A DNA stretch of 64,000 nucleotides from positions 2,646,984 to 2,710,983 of the forward strand of contig NZ_CP007597.1 in NCBI RefSeq assembly GCF_000661955.1. Direction: 5' to 3'. Below the pieces are notes generated by a model, which searched no databases, was not told the DNA's origin, and worked only from the letters and a program-made list of their open reading frames with translations. Source of the DNA: Stenotrophomonas rhizophila. Its GTDB lineage: Bacteria; Pseudomonadota; Gammaproteobacteria; Xanthomonadales; Xanthomonadaceae. Below are positions 28,143-37,057 of the stretch, one piece after another (the first letter of the stretch is position 1; the number at the start of each line of letters is the position of its first letter). The position numbers and the translations under genes are program-made.

Positions 28143-31100
28143 GCCGGCTCCTGCGCAGGGCCACCGACGGACTCAGCGTGGCCGGCATGCTTGCGGCCGC
28201 GCTCGCGGTAGTAGGCATCACCGCGGCGGTCGAGCAGGTCGTATACCACCGGAATCACCACCAGGGTGAGCAGCGTGGATACCAGCAGGCCACCGATGAC
28301 GGTGATCGCCATCGGCGCGCGCACTTCGGCACCCTCGCCCATCGCCACCGCCAGCGGCAGGAAGCCGAACAGCGTGCACAGCGTGGTCATGATGATCGGA
28401 CGCAGGCGCGAGCGCGCGCCTTCCACCAGCGCGTCCTGCTTGGGCACCCCGGCCTCGCGCAGCTGGTTGACCTTGTCGATCAGGATGATCGCGTTCTTGG
28501 TCACCAACCCCACCAGCAGGATCAAGCCGATGAACACCACCACCGAGATCGGCTTGCCGGTGAGCATCAGGGCCAGGATCGCCCCGACCAGCGCCAGCGG
28601 AATGGTGAACAGTATGACGAACGGGTGCAGCAGCGACTCGAACTGCGAGGCCATCACCAGGTACACCAGGAAGATCGCCAGGCCGAAGGCGAAGATCAGC
28701 GAACGTGCCGATTCGGCCAGCTCCTCGCCCTGCCCGCCGATGTGCATGCCCACGCCGGCACCCAGCGGCTGCTTGGCCACCATGTCGTGCACCTCGCGCA
28801 CCGCGCCGCCCAGGTCGATGTCGCGCAGGTTGGCCGAGACCACCGCCACGCGGGTCTGGTCGGCGCGATGGATCTCGCTGGGGCCGTTGGTGGCGACCAC
28901 TTCGGCCACCGCATCCAGCGTGACCGGACGGCTGCTGCCCGGGTTGACGATCAACCGGCGGATGCTCTCCACGCTGGCGCGGTCGCCTTCCTGTGCACGC
29001 ACCAGCACGTCGATCTTGCGGTCGCGGAAGCTGTAGCGGGTGGCCACGTCGCCGCGCACCTTCTTCACCACCACATCGGCGATCTGGCGGGTAGTCAGGC
29101 CCAGCGCGCCGGCGCGTTCCTGGTCGAAGCGGATCTGGATTTCCGGGAAGCCCTCTTCCACCGTCGATTTGACGTCGGCGTAGTGCGGGTTGTTGCGCAG
29201 CATCGCGGCCAGAGCCTGGCCCGCGCGCTCGAGCGTGGCCATGTCCTGGCCGCGCAGTTCCACCTCCAGCGGGGTGGAGAAGCTGAACAAGGCCGGCCGT
29301 GCGAAATCGACCTGCACGCCCGGGTGCTGCTGCATCGAATCGCGCAGGCGCTCGGTGATGGCCGCTTCCGTGCGCGCATCGCCGCCACCGGCCATCACCA
29401 CGGTGAGCTTGCCGATGTTCTCACCGCTTTCGGTGGGGCTGGCATCCAGCCGCGTGCCGCTGCCGCTGACGCCATACAGCGAGGCGATCTGGTCGTCCTT
29501 GGCATGGGCCAGCTGCAGTTCGCGGACCAGCGCATCGGTCTGCTTGAGCGGCGTGCCGGCCGGCAGCTTGGCGGTCATTTCAAAGCGGGCCTGGGCCAGC
29601 TGCGGGATCAGGTCGGCGCCCAGCATCGGCACCAGCGCCATGGTGGCCACAAAGGCCAGCGCGGCAAAGCCCAGGACCTTGCCCGGATGATGCAGCGCGC
29701 CCGGCAGTAGCTTGAGGTAGCCGCGTTCGGCGCCCGCGTAGGGCTTCATCGCCACGTCGCTGGCTTTGCGCATCACCGGCCCGACCACGGCCACCACGCC
29801 GCGCCACACGCGGATGATTGCCCAGGCCACGCCGAAGCAGGCCCAGCGGACCAGCGCACCGACGCCGCGGCGGCCACTGGCCACCGGCTTGAGCCAGCGC
29901 TTCTCGGGCTGCCATGCTGCGTGTGCCGGCTCGTCCGGGAACGCCAGCGGCGGGCGGCCCTTGAGCGAGCTGAGCATCGGAATCAGGGTCATCGACACCA
30001 GCAGCGAGATCGCAATGGCGATTGCCACGGTCAGCGCCTGGTCGCGGAACAGCTGCCCGGCGATGCCATCGACGAACACCAGCGGCAGAAACACCGCGAT
30101 GGTGGTCAGGGTCGAGGCGACCACCGCCATGCTCACTTCGCGGGTACCGGCAATGGCCGCCTGTAGGATGCCCAGGCCACGCTCACGCGCCTTGGCGATG
30201 CTCTCCAGCACCACGATCGAGTCGTCCACCACCAGGCCGGTGGCCAACGCCAGGCCGCCCAGCGACATCACATTGAGGCTCAGGCCCATCTGGCCCATGA
30301 AGAAGAATGTGGTGATGATCGAGACCGGCAGCGACAGGCTGATCACGAACGTGCTCCAGCCATCGCGCAGGAACAGGAAGATGATCAGGATGGCCAGCAG
30401 GCCGCCGATCACCGCGTCCTTCTTGACGTCACTGATGGCGTGTTCGATGAAGCGCGACTGGTCTTCGATGGTGGTCAGCTGGGCGTCGCCGGGAATCTGC
30501 GCCTTGATCTGCTCCAGCTTCGCGCGCAGCGCCTCGGCGGTGGCCACGGTGTTGGCGTCGCCTTCCTTGTAGATCGCCAGTTCAACTGCTTCCTTGCCGC
30601 CCAGGCGGATGATCGCCTCGCGTTCCTTGTAGCCCTGGCGCACGCTGGCAACGTCCTTCAGCCGCACCGGCACGCCATTGGCGATGGTCGAGGAACTGCT
30701 GCTGGACGCGCTCTGCGCGGCCGAGGCGGCGGCAACGGCCGCATCCGAGCCGGTCGAGGCGGCAATGGCGAACATCTGCTGCATGGCCGCGTCGGCGGCG
30801 CTGCCGTTGCTGCCCTGGGTGGTCACCAGCAGGTTGCGGATGTCGTCCAGGTCGGCGAACTGGTTGACGGTACGCACCAGGAAGCGCTGCGAGCCTTCCT
30901 CCAGGCGACCGCCGGAGATATTGATGTTCTCTTCCTTGAGCCGCTTGATCACGTTGTCGATCGGCAGGTTGAGCTGGGCCAGCTTCTGCTGGTCGATGTC
31001 GACCTGGATCTCGTCTTCCAGGCCGCCGCCCACCTTGACCGCGGCCACGCCGGCCACCGGTTCGAGCTTCTTCTTCAGGTCTTCATCGGCATAGCGGCGC

Positions 31101-31645
31101 AGCTCGGTGAGCTGGCGGACCGCGTCGGCATCGGTGGCGGCGTCGGCCTTGGCCGAGATCACCAGGCGCATGATCGGTTCGGTGGACGGATTGAAGCGCA
31201 GCAGCACCGGAGCCTTGGCCTCCAGCGGCAGGTTCAGCGCTTCCATCTTGTCGCGCACTTCCAGGCTGGCCTGGTCCATGTTGGTGCCCCAGGCGAACTC
31301 GAGCACGACGTCGCTCTGCCCGGTACGCGAGACCGACTTGAGCTTGCGCAGGTTCTTGACCACGCCCACGGCCTCTTCGACCGGTTCGCTGATCAGGGTT
31401 TCAATTTCGGTGGGGGCCGCGCCGGTGTATTCGGTGCGTACGGTCAGGGTGGGATAGCTCAGGTCGGGCAGCAGGTTGACCTTGAGGTTGCCCAGCGCGA
31501 TGACGCCGAACAGCATCAGCGTCACCGTGCACATGGCGATGGTGACGCGGCGGCGGGTGGCAAATTCCACCAGCCCCCCGCCCTGTGCACCCGGGCGGTC
31601 GCCGTGGTGCGGATCGTTGCCGTGGTCGTTGCCGGCCGAGGTCAT
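28139..31645 (-). CDS. RND efflux permease (first permease of a SmeIJK-like system)
   Basis: This 1168-residue permease is longer than usual (about 1030-1050). It has the DD motif in GLVVDDSIVVLE and the C-terminal motif VTKNAIILIDKVNQLREAG. The extra length comes from an N-terminal cytoplasmic extension of about 25 residues, an Ala/Ser-rich insertion around residues 275-318 in the first periplasmic loop, and an Arg/Trp-rich cytoplasmic stretch near 520-560. The start at 31645 overlaps the adaptor stop by 4 bp, so all three genes are coupled. It shares the RND fold with its neighbour but is clearly a different paralogue. Confidence 0.92.
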   Translation of the reverse strand: MTSAGNDHGNDPHHGDRPGAQGGGLVEFATRRRVTIAMCTVTLMLFGVIALGNLKVNLLPDLSYPTLTVRTEYTGAAPTEIETLISEPVEEAVGVVKNLRKLKSVSRTGQSDVVLEFAWGTNMDQASLEVRDKMEALNLPLEAKAPVLLRFNPSTEPIMRLVISAKADAATDADAVRQLTELRRYADEDLKKKLEPVAGVAAVKVGGGLEDEIQVDIDQQKLAQLNLPIDNVIKRLKEENINISGGRLEEGSQRFLVRTVNQFADLDDIRNLLVTTQGSNGSAADAAMQQMFAIAASTGSDAAVAAASAAQSASSSSSSTIANGVPVRLKDVASVRQGYKEREAIIRLGGKEAVELAIYKEGDANTVATAEALRAKLEQIKAQIPGDAQLTTIEDQSRFIEHAISDVKKDAVIGGLLAILIIFLFLRDGWSTFVISLSLPVSIITTFFFMGQMGLSLNVMSLGGLALATGLVVDDSIVVLESIAKARERGLGILQAAIAGTREVSMAVVASTLTTIAVFLPLVFVDGIAGQLFRDQALTVAIAIAISLLVSMTLIPMLSSLKGRPPLAFPDEPAHAAWQPEKRWLKPVASGRRGVGALVRWACFGVAWAIIRVWRGVVAVVGPVMRKASDVAMKPYAGAERGYLKLLPGALHHPGKVLGFAALAFVATMALVPMLGADLIPQLAQARFEMTAKLPAGTPLKQTDALVRELQLAHAKDDQIASLYGVSGSGTRLDASPTESGENIGKLTVVMAGGGDARTEAAITERLRDSMQQHPGVQVDFARPALFSFSTPLEVELRGQDMATLERAGQALAAMLRNNPHYADVKSTVEEGFPEIQIRFDQERAGALGLTTRQIADVVVKKVRGDVATRYSFRDRKIDVLVRAQEGDRASVESIRRLIVNPGSSRPVTLDAVAEVVATNGPSEIHRADQTRVAVVSANLRDIDLGGAVREVHDMVAKQPLGAGVGMHIGGQGEELAESARSLIFAFGLAIFLVYLVMASQFESLLHPFVILFTIPLALVGAILALMLTGKPISVVVFIGLILLVGLVTKNAIILIDKVNQLREAGVPKQDALVEGARSRLRPIIMTTLCTLFGFLPLAVAMGEGAEVRAPMAITVIGGLLVSTLLTLVVIPVVYDLLDRRGDAYYRERGRKHAGHAESVGGPAQEPA

Positions 31646-32790
31646 TGACGGCTCTCCGCCTTTTTCGCCGGTTGCGCCGATGCGGTGGCGGTGGCCGGCT
31701 TGTCGCCGATCACCTGCACCGCCGTGCCATCGCGCAGTGCCACCTTGCCAGCGGTCACCACCTGGTCGCCTTCGGCCAGGCCCTCGCGGATTTCCACCCA
31801 CGGCCCTTCGGCATAGCCCAGCTTCACCGGTACCCGTGCCACTTTGCCGGCGCGCACCCGGAACACCGCCGGCTCGCCATCGTCGAGCAGCGCCAGGCGC
31901 GGCACCACCAGCGCGTCGGCGCGCTGGTCGTAGTCGATGCGGATGCGGCCGAACATGCCCGGCTGCAGGCCCTGTGCGTCTTCGCCGAAGCCACTGACCA
32001 CGCGGAAGGTGCCGCTGCCGGCATCGACCACCGGCGAGATGCGGTCGACAACGCCGGGGAACGACTTGCCCGGCAGCGCATCGGCCACCAGCGTCACCGG
32101 CTGGCCGGCGCGCAGCGTGGCCAGCTCGCGTTCGGGCACGTTGAGGGTGGCCTCCAGGCGCGAGTTGTCGATGATGCGGAAGATCGGCGTGTTGATCTGC
32201 ACGAAGTTGCCGGTCTTGATCGAGCGCGAAGCGATCACGCCGGAGATCGGTGCAACCACCGTGGTGTAGGACAGCTCCAGCGTGGCCAGGCGGTACTGCG
32301 CCCGGGCGTTTTCCACGTCGTACTTGATCTGGTCCACATCGGCGGCGCTGACCATCTGCTGGCCGATCAGCTTCTGCGCACGCTGGTAGTTGTTCTCCAG
32401 CTTGCGCATCACCGCTTCGCTCTGCGCCACGGCCAGCCGCGCACGGTCCGGGTCCAGGCGCACCAGCGGCTGCCCGGCACGTACCGCCTGGCCTTCTTCG
32501 ACCAGGACCGCCAAGGCAACACCGGATGTCTTGGCCACCACCTGCGATTCGGCGCGCGCTTCCAGCGCGGCGGTGCCGGTGTAGCTGGCAGCGACGGCGC
32601 GACGGCTGGCGGCGACCGCCTCGACCGGTACGGCGTCGACGGCTTTTTCAGCCTTGGGGTCTTTTTCGGCGGCTTGCGCATCGGTGGCGCCGGCGCCAGC
32701 GCCGCAGCCGCTGAGCAGCAGCGAGGTGGTGATCAGCAGTGCAGCGGCGCAGGTTCCGGTGCGGCCGTGCAGGAAAGAAATTCGCGACAT
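31642..32790 (-). CDS. RND periplasmic adaptor (membrane fusion lipoprotein)
   Basis: The adaptor links inner membrane permease and outer membrane channel. The 382-residue product has a lipobox LLLSGC with Cys29. The barrel-sandwich half-motifs TGTAALEARAESQVVAKTSG and ISGVIASRSIKTGNFV flank a coiled-coil hairpin, and a beta-barrel follows. I chose the start MSRISFLHG at 32790. It is the first gene of the three-gene RND operon; no regulator gene adjoins it. No outer membrane factor is encoded nearby, so a shared TolC-like channel is likely. Confidence 0.92.
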   Translation of the reverse strand: MSRISFLHGRTGTCAAALLITTSLLLSGCGAGAGATDAQAAEKDPKAEKAVDAVPVEAVAASRRAVAASYTGTAALEARAESQVVAKTSGVALAVLVEEGQAVRAGQPLVRLDPDRARLAVAQSEAVMRKLENNYQRAQKLIGQQMVSAADVDQIKYDVENARAQYRLATLELSYTTVVAPISGVIASRSIKTGNFVQINTPIFRIIDNSRLEATLNVPERELATLRAGQPVTLVADALPGKSFPGVVDRISPVVDAGSGTFRVVSGFGEDAQGLQPGMFGRIRIDYDQRADALVVPRLALLDDGEPAVFRVRAGKVARVPVKLGYAEGPWVEIREGLAEGDQVVTAGKVALRDGTAVQVIGDKPATATASAQPAKKAESRQ

Positions 32791-32995
32791 CGTCGTGTCC
32801 CTGAGGGATGCGTGGGCAGGTGTGGTAGCAAAGTAATGCACCACGTCACGATCACACCATATCCCAAAGGTCATGGTGACCTGCGGCAACGCCCGTGCCG
32901 CCCCCGGTTTCAGCTAGATGAAAACGCAGGCTATACTCGGGCCAGTTCCGTACCCCACGCCGGAACGACCAGACCCGTACACCGGAAAGGACATC

Positions 32996-33406
32996 ATGCG
33001 CCCGCAGCCGCTCGCCGCTTGTCTTCTGGCCGTCCTCCTGCCCCTCGGGGCCGCCGCACAGGCCGCAACTGCTCCAGCAGTACCCGCCGCACCTGCCGCA
33101 CCCGTACCCGCCCCTGCCGCTACCCCGCCCGCCCCCGCCGCTCCGGCTGGGCTGACGGGCAGTTTCGACAATGGCCGGGTCCTGGCGTACACCTGCCAGG
33201 GGTGCCACGGCATCACCGGCTACAAGAACGCCTACCCCAGCTACAGGGTGCCCAAGATTGGTGGGCAGACCCAGCAGTACCTCAGCCAGGCGCTGAGCGA
33301 GTACCGCCAGGGCAAGCGCAAGCATCCGACGATGCAGGCGCAGTCCATGAGTTTCAGCGAACAGGAGATCGCCGATCTCGCTGTTTACCTGTCCACCGTC
33401 AAGTAA
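32996..33406 (+). CDS. Small periplasmic c-type cytochrome with Pro/Ala linker
   Basis: The 136-residue product has a signal peptide (residues 1-23), a Pro/Ala-only stretch (about 24-52), and a single cytochrome c domain with heme motif CQGCH at 67-71. A Met in the C-terminal HPTMQAQSM is the probable sixth ligand. It resembles class I c553/c4-like single-heme domains. The start at 32996 follows AAAGGA. It stands 9 bp upstream of a second cytochrome gene; both probably act as electron carriers to terminal oxidases. Confidence 0.88.
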   Translation: MRPQPLAACLLAVLLPLGAAAQAATAPAVPAAPAAPVPAPAATPPAPAAPAGLTGSFDNGRVLAYTCQGCHGITGYKNAYPSYRVPKIGGQTQQYLSQALSEYRQGKRKHPTMQAQSMSFSEQEIADLAVYLSTVK

Positions 33407-33415
33407 GCACCGCCC

Positions 33416-33877
33416 ATGACGAAAGCCGCGCCCTTCAAGCGTTATGCCATCGCCCTGTCCGTTGCCCTGCTGCTGGCTGCGTGTTCGCAGTCGCAGGTGG
33501 AAAACAGCGCAGATTCCGCCGCCGACCCGGGCCACGCCAGTGGCGAGCACGGGTCCGGCTCATCGGCCGGTCTCCCCACCGGACGCATCGCCGCCGGCGA
33601 GGCCCGTGCCCAGGTCAAGGGCAAGGCCACCGGCCAGAGCTGCATCGACTGCCACGGCGCCGACGGCAACAAGCCGATCGACCCGACCTACCCGAAACTG
33701 GGTGGGCAGTACGGTGACTACCTGGCCCACGCACTGCAGGCGTACCGCGCCGGCGACCGCCAGCACGCATTGATGACCCCGCAGGCGACCGACCTGAGCG
33801 ATCAGGACATCGCCGACCTGGCCGCCTACTTCGGCTCGCGCCCCACGCAACTGCGGGACCTGCACGGGTTGAAATGA
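33416..33877 (+). CDS. Lipoprotein c-type cytochrome
   Basis: The 153-residue product has a lipobox (LLAAC, Cys23), a Ser/Gly/Asp-rich tether, heme motif CIDCH at 76-80, and a Met ligand candidate in HALMTPQATDLSDQDIADLAAYFG. The sequence PKLGGQYGDYLAHALQAYRAGDR parallels the upstream cytochrome, so the pair is probably a duplicated domain in two forms, one soluble and one membrane-anchored. Confidence 0.88.
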   Translation: MTKAAPFKRYAIALSVALLLAACSQSQVENSADSAADPGHASGEHGSGSSAGLPTGRIAAGEARAQVKGKATGQSCIDCHGADGNKPIDPTYPKLGGQYGDYLAHALQAYRAGDRQHALMTPQATDLSDQDIADLAAYFGSRPTQLRDLHGLK

Positions 33878-33882
33878 CCACG

Positions 33883-34122
33883 GTAGAGCCGACCGTTGGT
33901 CGGCTGCCTCCGTCCGGGCCATGAACCCCACCCGGTAGAGCCGACCGTTGGTCGGCTGCCTTCGTCCGGCGCCATGAACCCCAGTACCGGTAGAGCCGAC
34001 CGTTGGTCGGCTGCCCTTCGCCGGGCGCCATGAACGCCTGACCGGTAGAGCCGACCGTTGGTCGGCTGCCCTCCGTCCGGGCCATGAACGCCCGACCCAA
34101 GCCGGGCAGAGCCCGGCTCTAC
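33883..34122. repeat. Tandem array of four SMAG repeats plus one inverted copy
   Basis: GTAGAGCCGACCGTTGGTCG elements start at 33883, 33935, 33990 and 34045 (52-55 bp apart), joined by linkers ending in CCATGAAC. An opposite-orientation copy of the GCCGGGCAGAGCCCGGCTC class sits at 34101-34122. The array fills the gap between the convergent cytochrome and uup genes. Confidence 0.9.
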
Positions 34123-34129
34123 GGGCGCG

Positions 34130-36016
34130 TCACGCGTCCAGCTCTTCCCAGCGCGCGTACGCCGCATCCAACTCCGCCTGCACCTTGGCAAGCTTCGCAT
34201 TGTGCGCCGCCATGTCCGCCGCGCTGCGCTGGTAGAACGCCGGGTCGTTCATCGCGGCGGTGAGGCCTTCGACGTCCTTCTCCAGGGTTTCAATCGTCAG
34301 CGGCAACTGTTCCAGCTCGCGCGCATCCTTGTAGCTCAGCTTGCGCTTGGCAGCAGCCGGCTCAGCCGGTGCTGACGCAGCCGAGGCCGCCGGCTTGCCC
34401 GCCACCACCGGTGCCGCGGCAGCCGCCGCCGCCACGCGCGCGGCATGCTGCTGCCAGTCGCTGTAGCCGCCCACGTACTCGCCCACCACGCCGTCGCCTT
34501 CCATCACCATCGTGGAGGTCACCACGTTGTCGAGGAAGTCACGGTCATGGCTGACCAGCAACAAGGTGCCCGCGTAATCGCTGAGCAGCTCTTCGAGCAG
34601 CTCCAGGGTTTCCACGTCCAGGTCGTTGGTCGGTTCGTCCATCACCAGCAGGTTGGACGGCTGCGCGAACAGCTTGGCCAGCAGCAGGCGGTTGCGCTCG
34701 CCACCGGACAGGCGGGTGATCGGCGCGCGGGCGCGCTCGGGCGAGAACAGGAAGTCCTGCAGGTAGGCATGCACGTGCTTGCGCTTGCCGTTGAACTCGA
34801 TGAAATCGCGGCCTTCGGCCACGTTCTCGATCGCGGTCCAGTCTTCGCGCAGCACCGCACGGTACTGGTCGAAGTAGGCGATCTGCAGGTTGGTGCCGGC
34901 GCGCACTTCGCCGCTCTGCGGCTGCAGGTCGCCCAGCAGCAGCTTCAGCAGCGTGGTCTTGCCGCTGCCGTTCGGCCCGATCAGGCCAATCCGGTCGCCG
35001 CGCAGGATGACGGTTTCAAAATCCTTGACCATCACGCGTTCGCCAAAGGCGAAGGAGATGTCCTTGACGTCGATGACCTTCTTGCCGGAGTTCTCCGCCT
35101 GCGCCGCTTCCATGCGCACGTTGCCACCCAGTTCGCGGCGCTGCGAGCGATCATTGCGCATCGCCTTGAGGCGGCGCACGCGGCCTTCGTCGCGGGTGCG
35201 GCGGGCCTTGATGCCTTGGCGGATCCAGATTTCTTCCTGCGCCAGCAGCTTGTCGAAGCGCGCATTTTCCTGCGCCTGCGCATTGAGGCGTTCTTCGCGG
35301 CGGCGCTCGTAGTTGGCCCAGTCGCCCGGCCAGCTGGTGACCTGGCCCCGGTCGATTTCGACGATGCGGGTGGCCAGTGCACGCAGGAAGCGACGGTCAT
35401 GGGTGACGAACACCACGCTGCCGTTCCAGTTCTTGAGGAACATTTCCAGCCAGTCGATGGCTTCGATGTCCAGGTGGTTGGTCGGTTCGTCGAGCAGCAG
35501 CAGGTCCGGCGAGGACACCAGCGCGCGGCCGAGCAGCACGCGGCGCTTCATGCCGCCGGACAGGCGCGCGAATTCGGCTTCGCCGTCCAGGTCAAGCTTG
35601 GTCAGGGTTTCGCTGACGCGCTGGTCCAGGCCCCAGCCGTTGGCAGCGTCGATCTTGGCCTGCACGGCCGACAAGGCATCGCCGTCGAACTCGTCGGCCA
35701 TGCTCAGGTGATGGAACTCGGCCAGCCACTGGCCCAGCTCGCCCAGGCCATCGGCCACCACGTCGAACACGCTGCCGGCGGCACCGTGCGGGACTTCCTG
35801 TTCCAGGCGGGTGATGCGCACCCCCTGCTGCACGCGGACTTCTCCGTCGTCGGGCTTGTGGTCGCCGGACAGCAGCTTGAGCAGGGTCGATTTGCCGGCG
35901 CCATTGCGGCCGATCAGGGCGATACGCTCGCCCGGTTCGATCGACAGTTCGGCTTTTTCCAGCAACAGGGGGCCGCCGACGCTGAAGTCGACGTTTTGCA
36001 GAGTAATCAGAGGCAT
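34130..36016 (-). CDS. uup: ABC-F family ATPase Uup
   Basis: Uup is a cytoplasmic twin-ATPase protein without membrane domains that acts on ribosomes and branched DNA intermediates. The 628-residue product has Walker A GRNGAGKST (near 37-45) and GPNGSGKTT (near 347), two LSGG signatures and two DEPTN Walker B motifs. The C-terminal coiled coil (about 555-628), after an Ala-rich linker, distinguishes Uup from EttA. A SMAG array lies directly downstream. Confidence 0.93.
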   Translation of the reverse strand: MPLITLQNVDFSVGGPLLLEKAELSIEPGERIALIGRNGAGKSTLLKLLSGDHKPDDGEVRVQQGVRITRLEQEVPHGAAGSVFDVVADGLGELGQWLAEFHHLSMADEFDGDALSAVQAKIDAANGWGLDQRVSETLTKLDLDGEAEFARLSGGMKRRVLLGRALVSSPDLLLLDEPTNHLDIEAIDWLEMFLKNWNGSVVFVTHDRRFLRALATRIVEIDRGQVTSWPGDWANYERRREERLNAQAQENARFDKLLAQEEIWIRQGIKARRTRDEGRVRRLKAMRNDRSQRRELGGNVRMEAAQAENSGKKVIDVKDISFAFGERVMVKDFETVILRGDRIGLIGPNGSGKTTLLKLLLGDLQPQSGEVRAGTNLQIAYFDQYRAVLREDWTAIENVAEGRDFIEFNGKRKHVHAYLQDFLFSPERARAPITRLSGGERNRLLLAKLFAQPSNLLVMDEPTNDLDVETLELLEELLSDYAGTLLLVSHDRDFLDNVVTSTMVMEGDGVVGEYVGGYSDWQQHAARVAAAAAAAPVVAGKPAASAASAPAEPAAAKRKLSYKDARELEQLPLTIETLEKDVEGLTAAMNDPAFYQRSAADMAAHNAKLAKVQAELDAAYARWEELDA

Positions 36017-36052
36017 CCGACCATTGTACGGTGTGGCGGTGTGCGGCGTCGC

Positions 36053-36955
36053 TCAACCGGACGCAAAAGCGTCCGCGGCCAGCCCCAGCAGGGCGCGCAG
36101 CGGCGGCGGTACGTGCTTGCCGGGGTGGTGGACCACCCACAACTGGCGCGACAGCGGCGGCAACGGGGTGTCCAGGATGCGCAGGCTGCCCAGCGCCACC
36201 AGATCGGCCACCGCGTGCCGCGACAGGCAGGCCACGCCCAGCCCGGCGGCGGCGGCCTGTTTGATGGCCTCGGTGCTGCCCAGCTGCATGGCGCGGGCGA
36301 AGTGGTGCAGGTGCGGCAGCAACGCCTGCTCCACCGCCTCGCGGGTCCCCGAGCCGGGTTCGCGCAGCAGCCAGCGCGCGGCAGACAGGTCGGAAAGGTC
36401 GGGGCGGGCGCTCAGCGGGGACGCGGCGGCGGCCACGATCACCAGGGCATCCTGCTGCCAGGGCAGCACGTTCAGCCCGCTCTCGTGGCACGGGCCTTCG
36501 ATGAGGCCCAGGTCGACCTCCAGCCGCTGCACCGCCGCGACCACCTCGGCGCTGTTGCCGATACGCAGGTCCACGTCCACGTGCGGCTGGTCGGCCAGCA
36601 GGGCGGCGACCCGGGCGGGCAGCAGGTAGTTGCCGATGGTGGTGCTGGCCCCGATCCGCAGCTGCAGCGGTACCCCGGTGGCCGATGCCGGCCGCCCTGC
36701 CCCGGCCATCGCCTCAAGGTCCGCGGACGCGGCCAGCAGCCCGCGCGCCGGGTCCAGCAGGGCCCGGCCCTGCGCATTGAGGACCAGGCGGCGGCCGATG
36801 CGGTCGAACAGCAGCGACGGCAACTGCGCCTCCAGTTCGTTGAGCGCCGCACTGGCGGCCGACTGCGATAACGCCAGCTGCGCGCCGGCGGCGGCGGTGG
36901 TGCCCGCGTCGGCCACGGCCACGAATACCTGCCATTGGCGAAGACTGATGCGCAT
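36053..36955 (-). CDS. LysR-family regulator, YeiE-like
   Basis: The 300-residue product has an N-terminal winged HTH (about 1-65, QWQVFVAVADAGTTAAAGAQLALSQSAAS-like) and a substrate-binding-fold domain with IGASTTIGNYLLP. It is divergent from the YeiH-type transporter gene with a 102-bp gap, the arrangement of yeiE/yeiH in enterobacteria, where YeiE responds to sulfite. It probably controls that transporter. Confidence 0.87.
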   Translation of the reverse strand: MRISLRQWQVFVAVADAGTTAAAGAQLALSQSAASAALNELEAQLPSLLFDRIGRRLVLNAQGRALLDPARGLLAASADLEAMAGAGRPASATGVPLQLRIGASTTIGNYLLPARVAALLADQPHVDVDLRIGNSAEVVAAVQRLEVDLGLIEGPCHESGLNVLPWQQDALVIVAAAASPLSARPDLSDLSAARWLLREPGSGTREAVEQALLPHLHHFARAMQLGSTEAIKQAAAAGLGVACLSRHAVADLVALGSLRILDTPLPPLSRQLWVVHHPGKHVPPPLRALLGLAADAFASG

Positions 36956-37057
36956 GCGCGCATTAACCCATAAAACCGGTTGAAATCACATCAATAATGC
37001 GTTTTACAGGTTTGTGGGGCGAGCGCAGGCTGGACGCTCCCTACAAGGAGCCGCTTC

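Noticed and set aside
26823..31648. Open frames on the plus strand opposite the RND genes
   Set aside because: His/Asp/Gly-rich translations typical of antisense frames in GC-rich DNA; the minus strand encodes complete RND permeases.
34445..36871. 808-codon open frame on the plus strand
   Set aside because: It is antisense to uup and the LysR gene and has no family motif.
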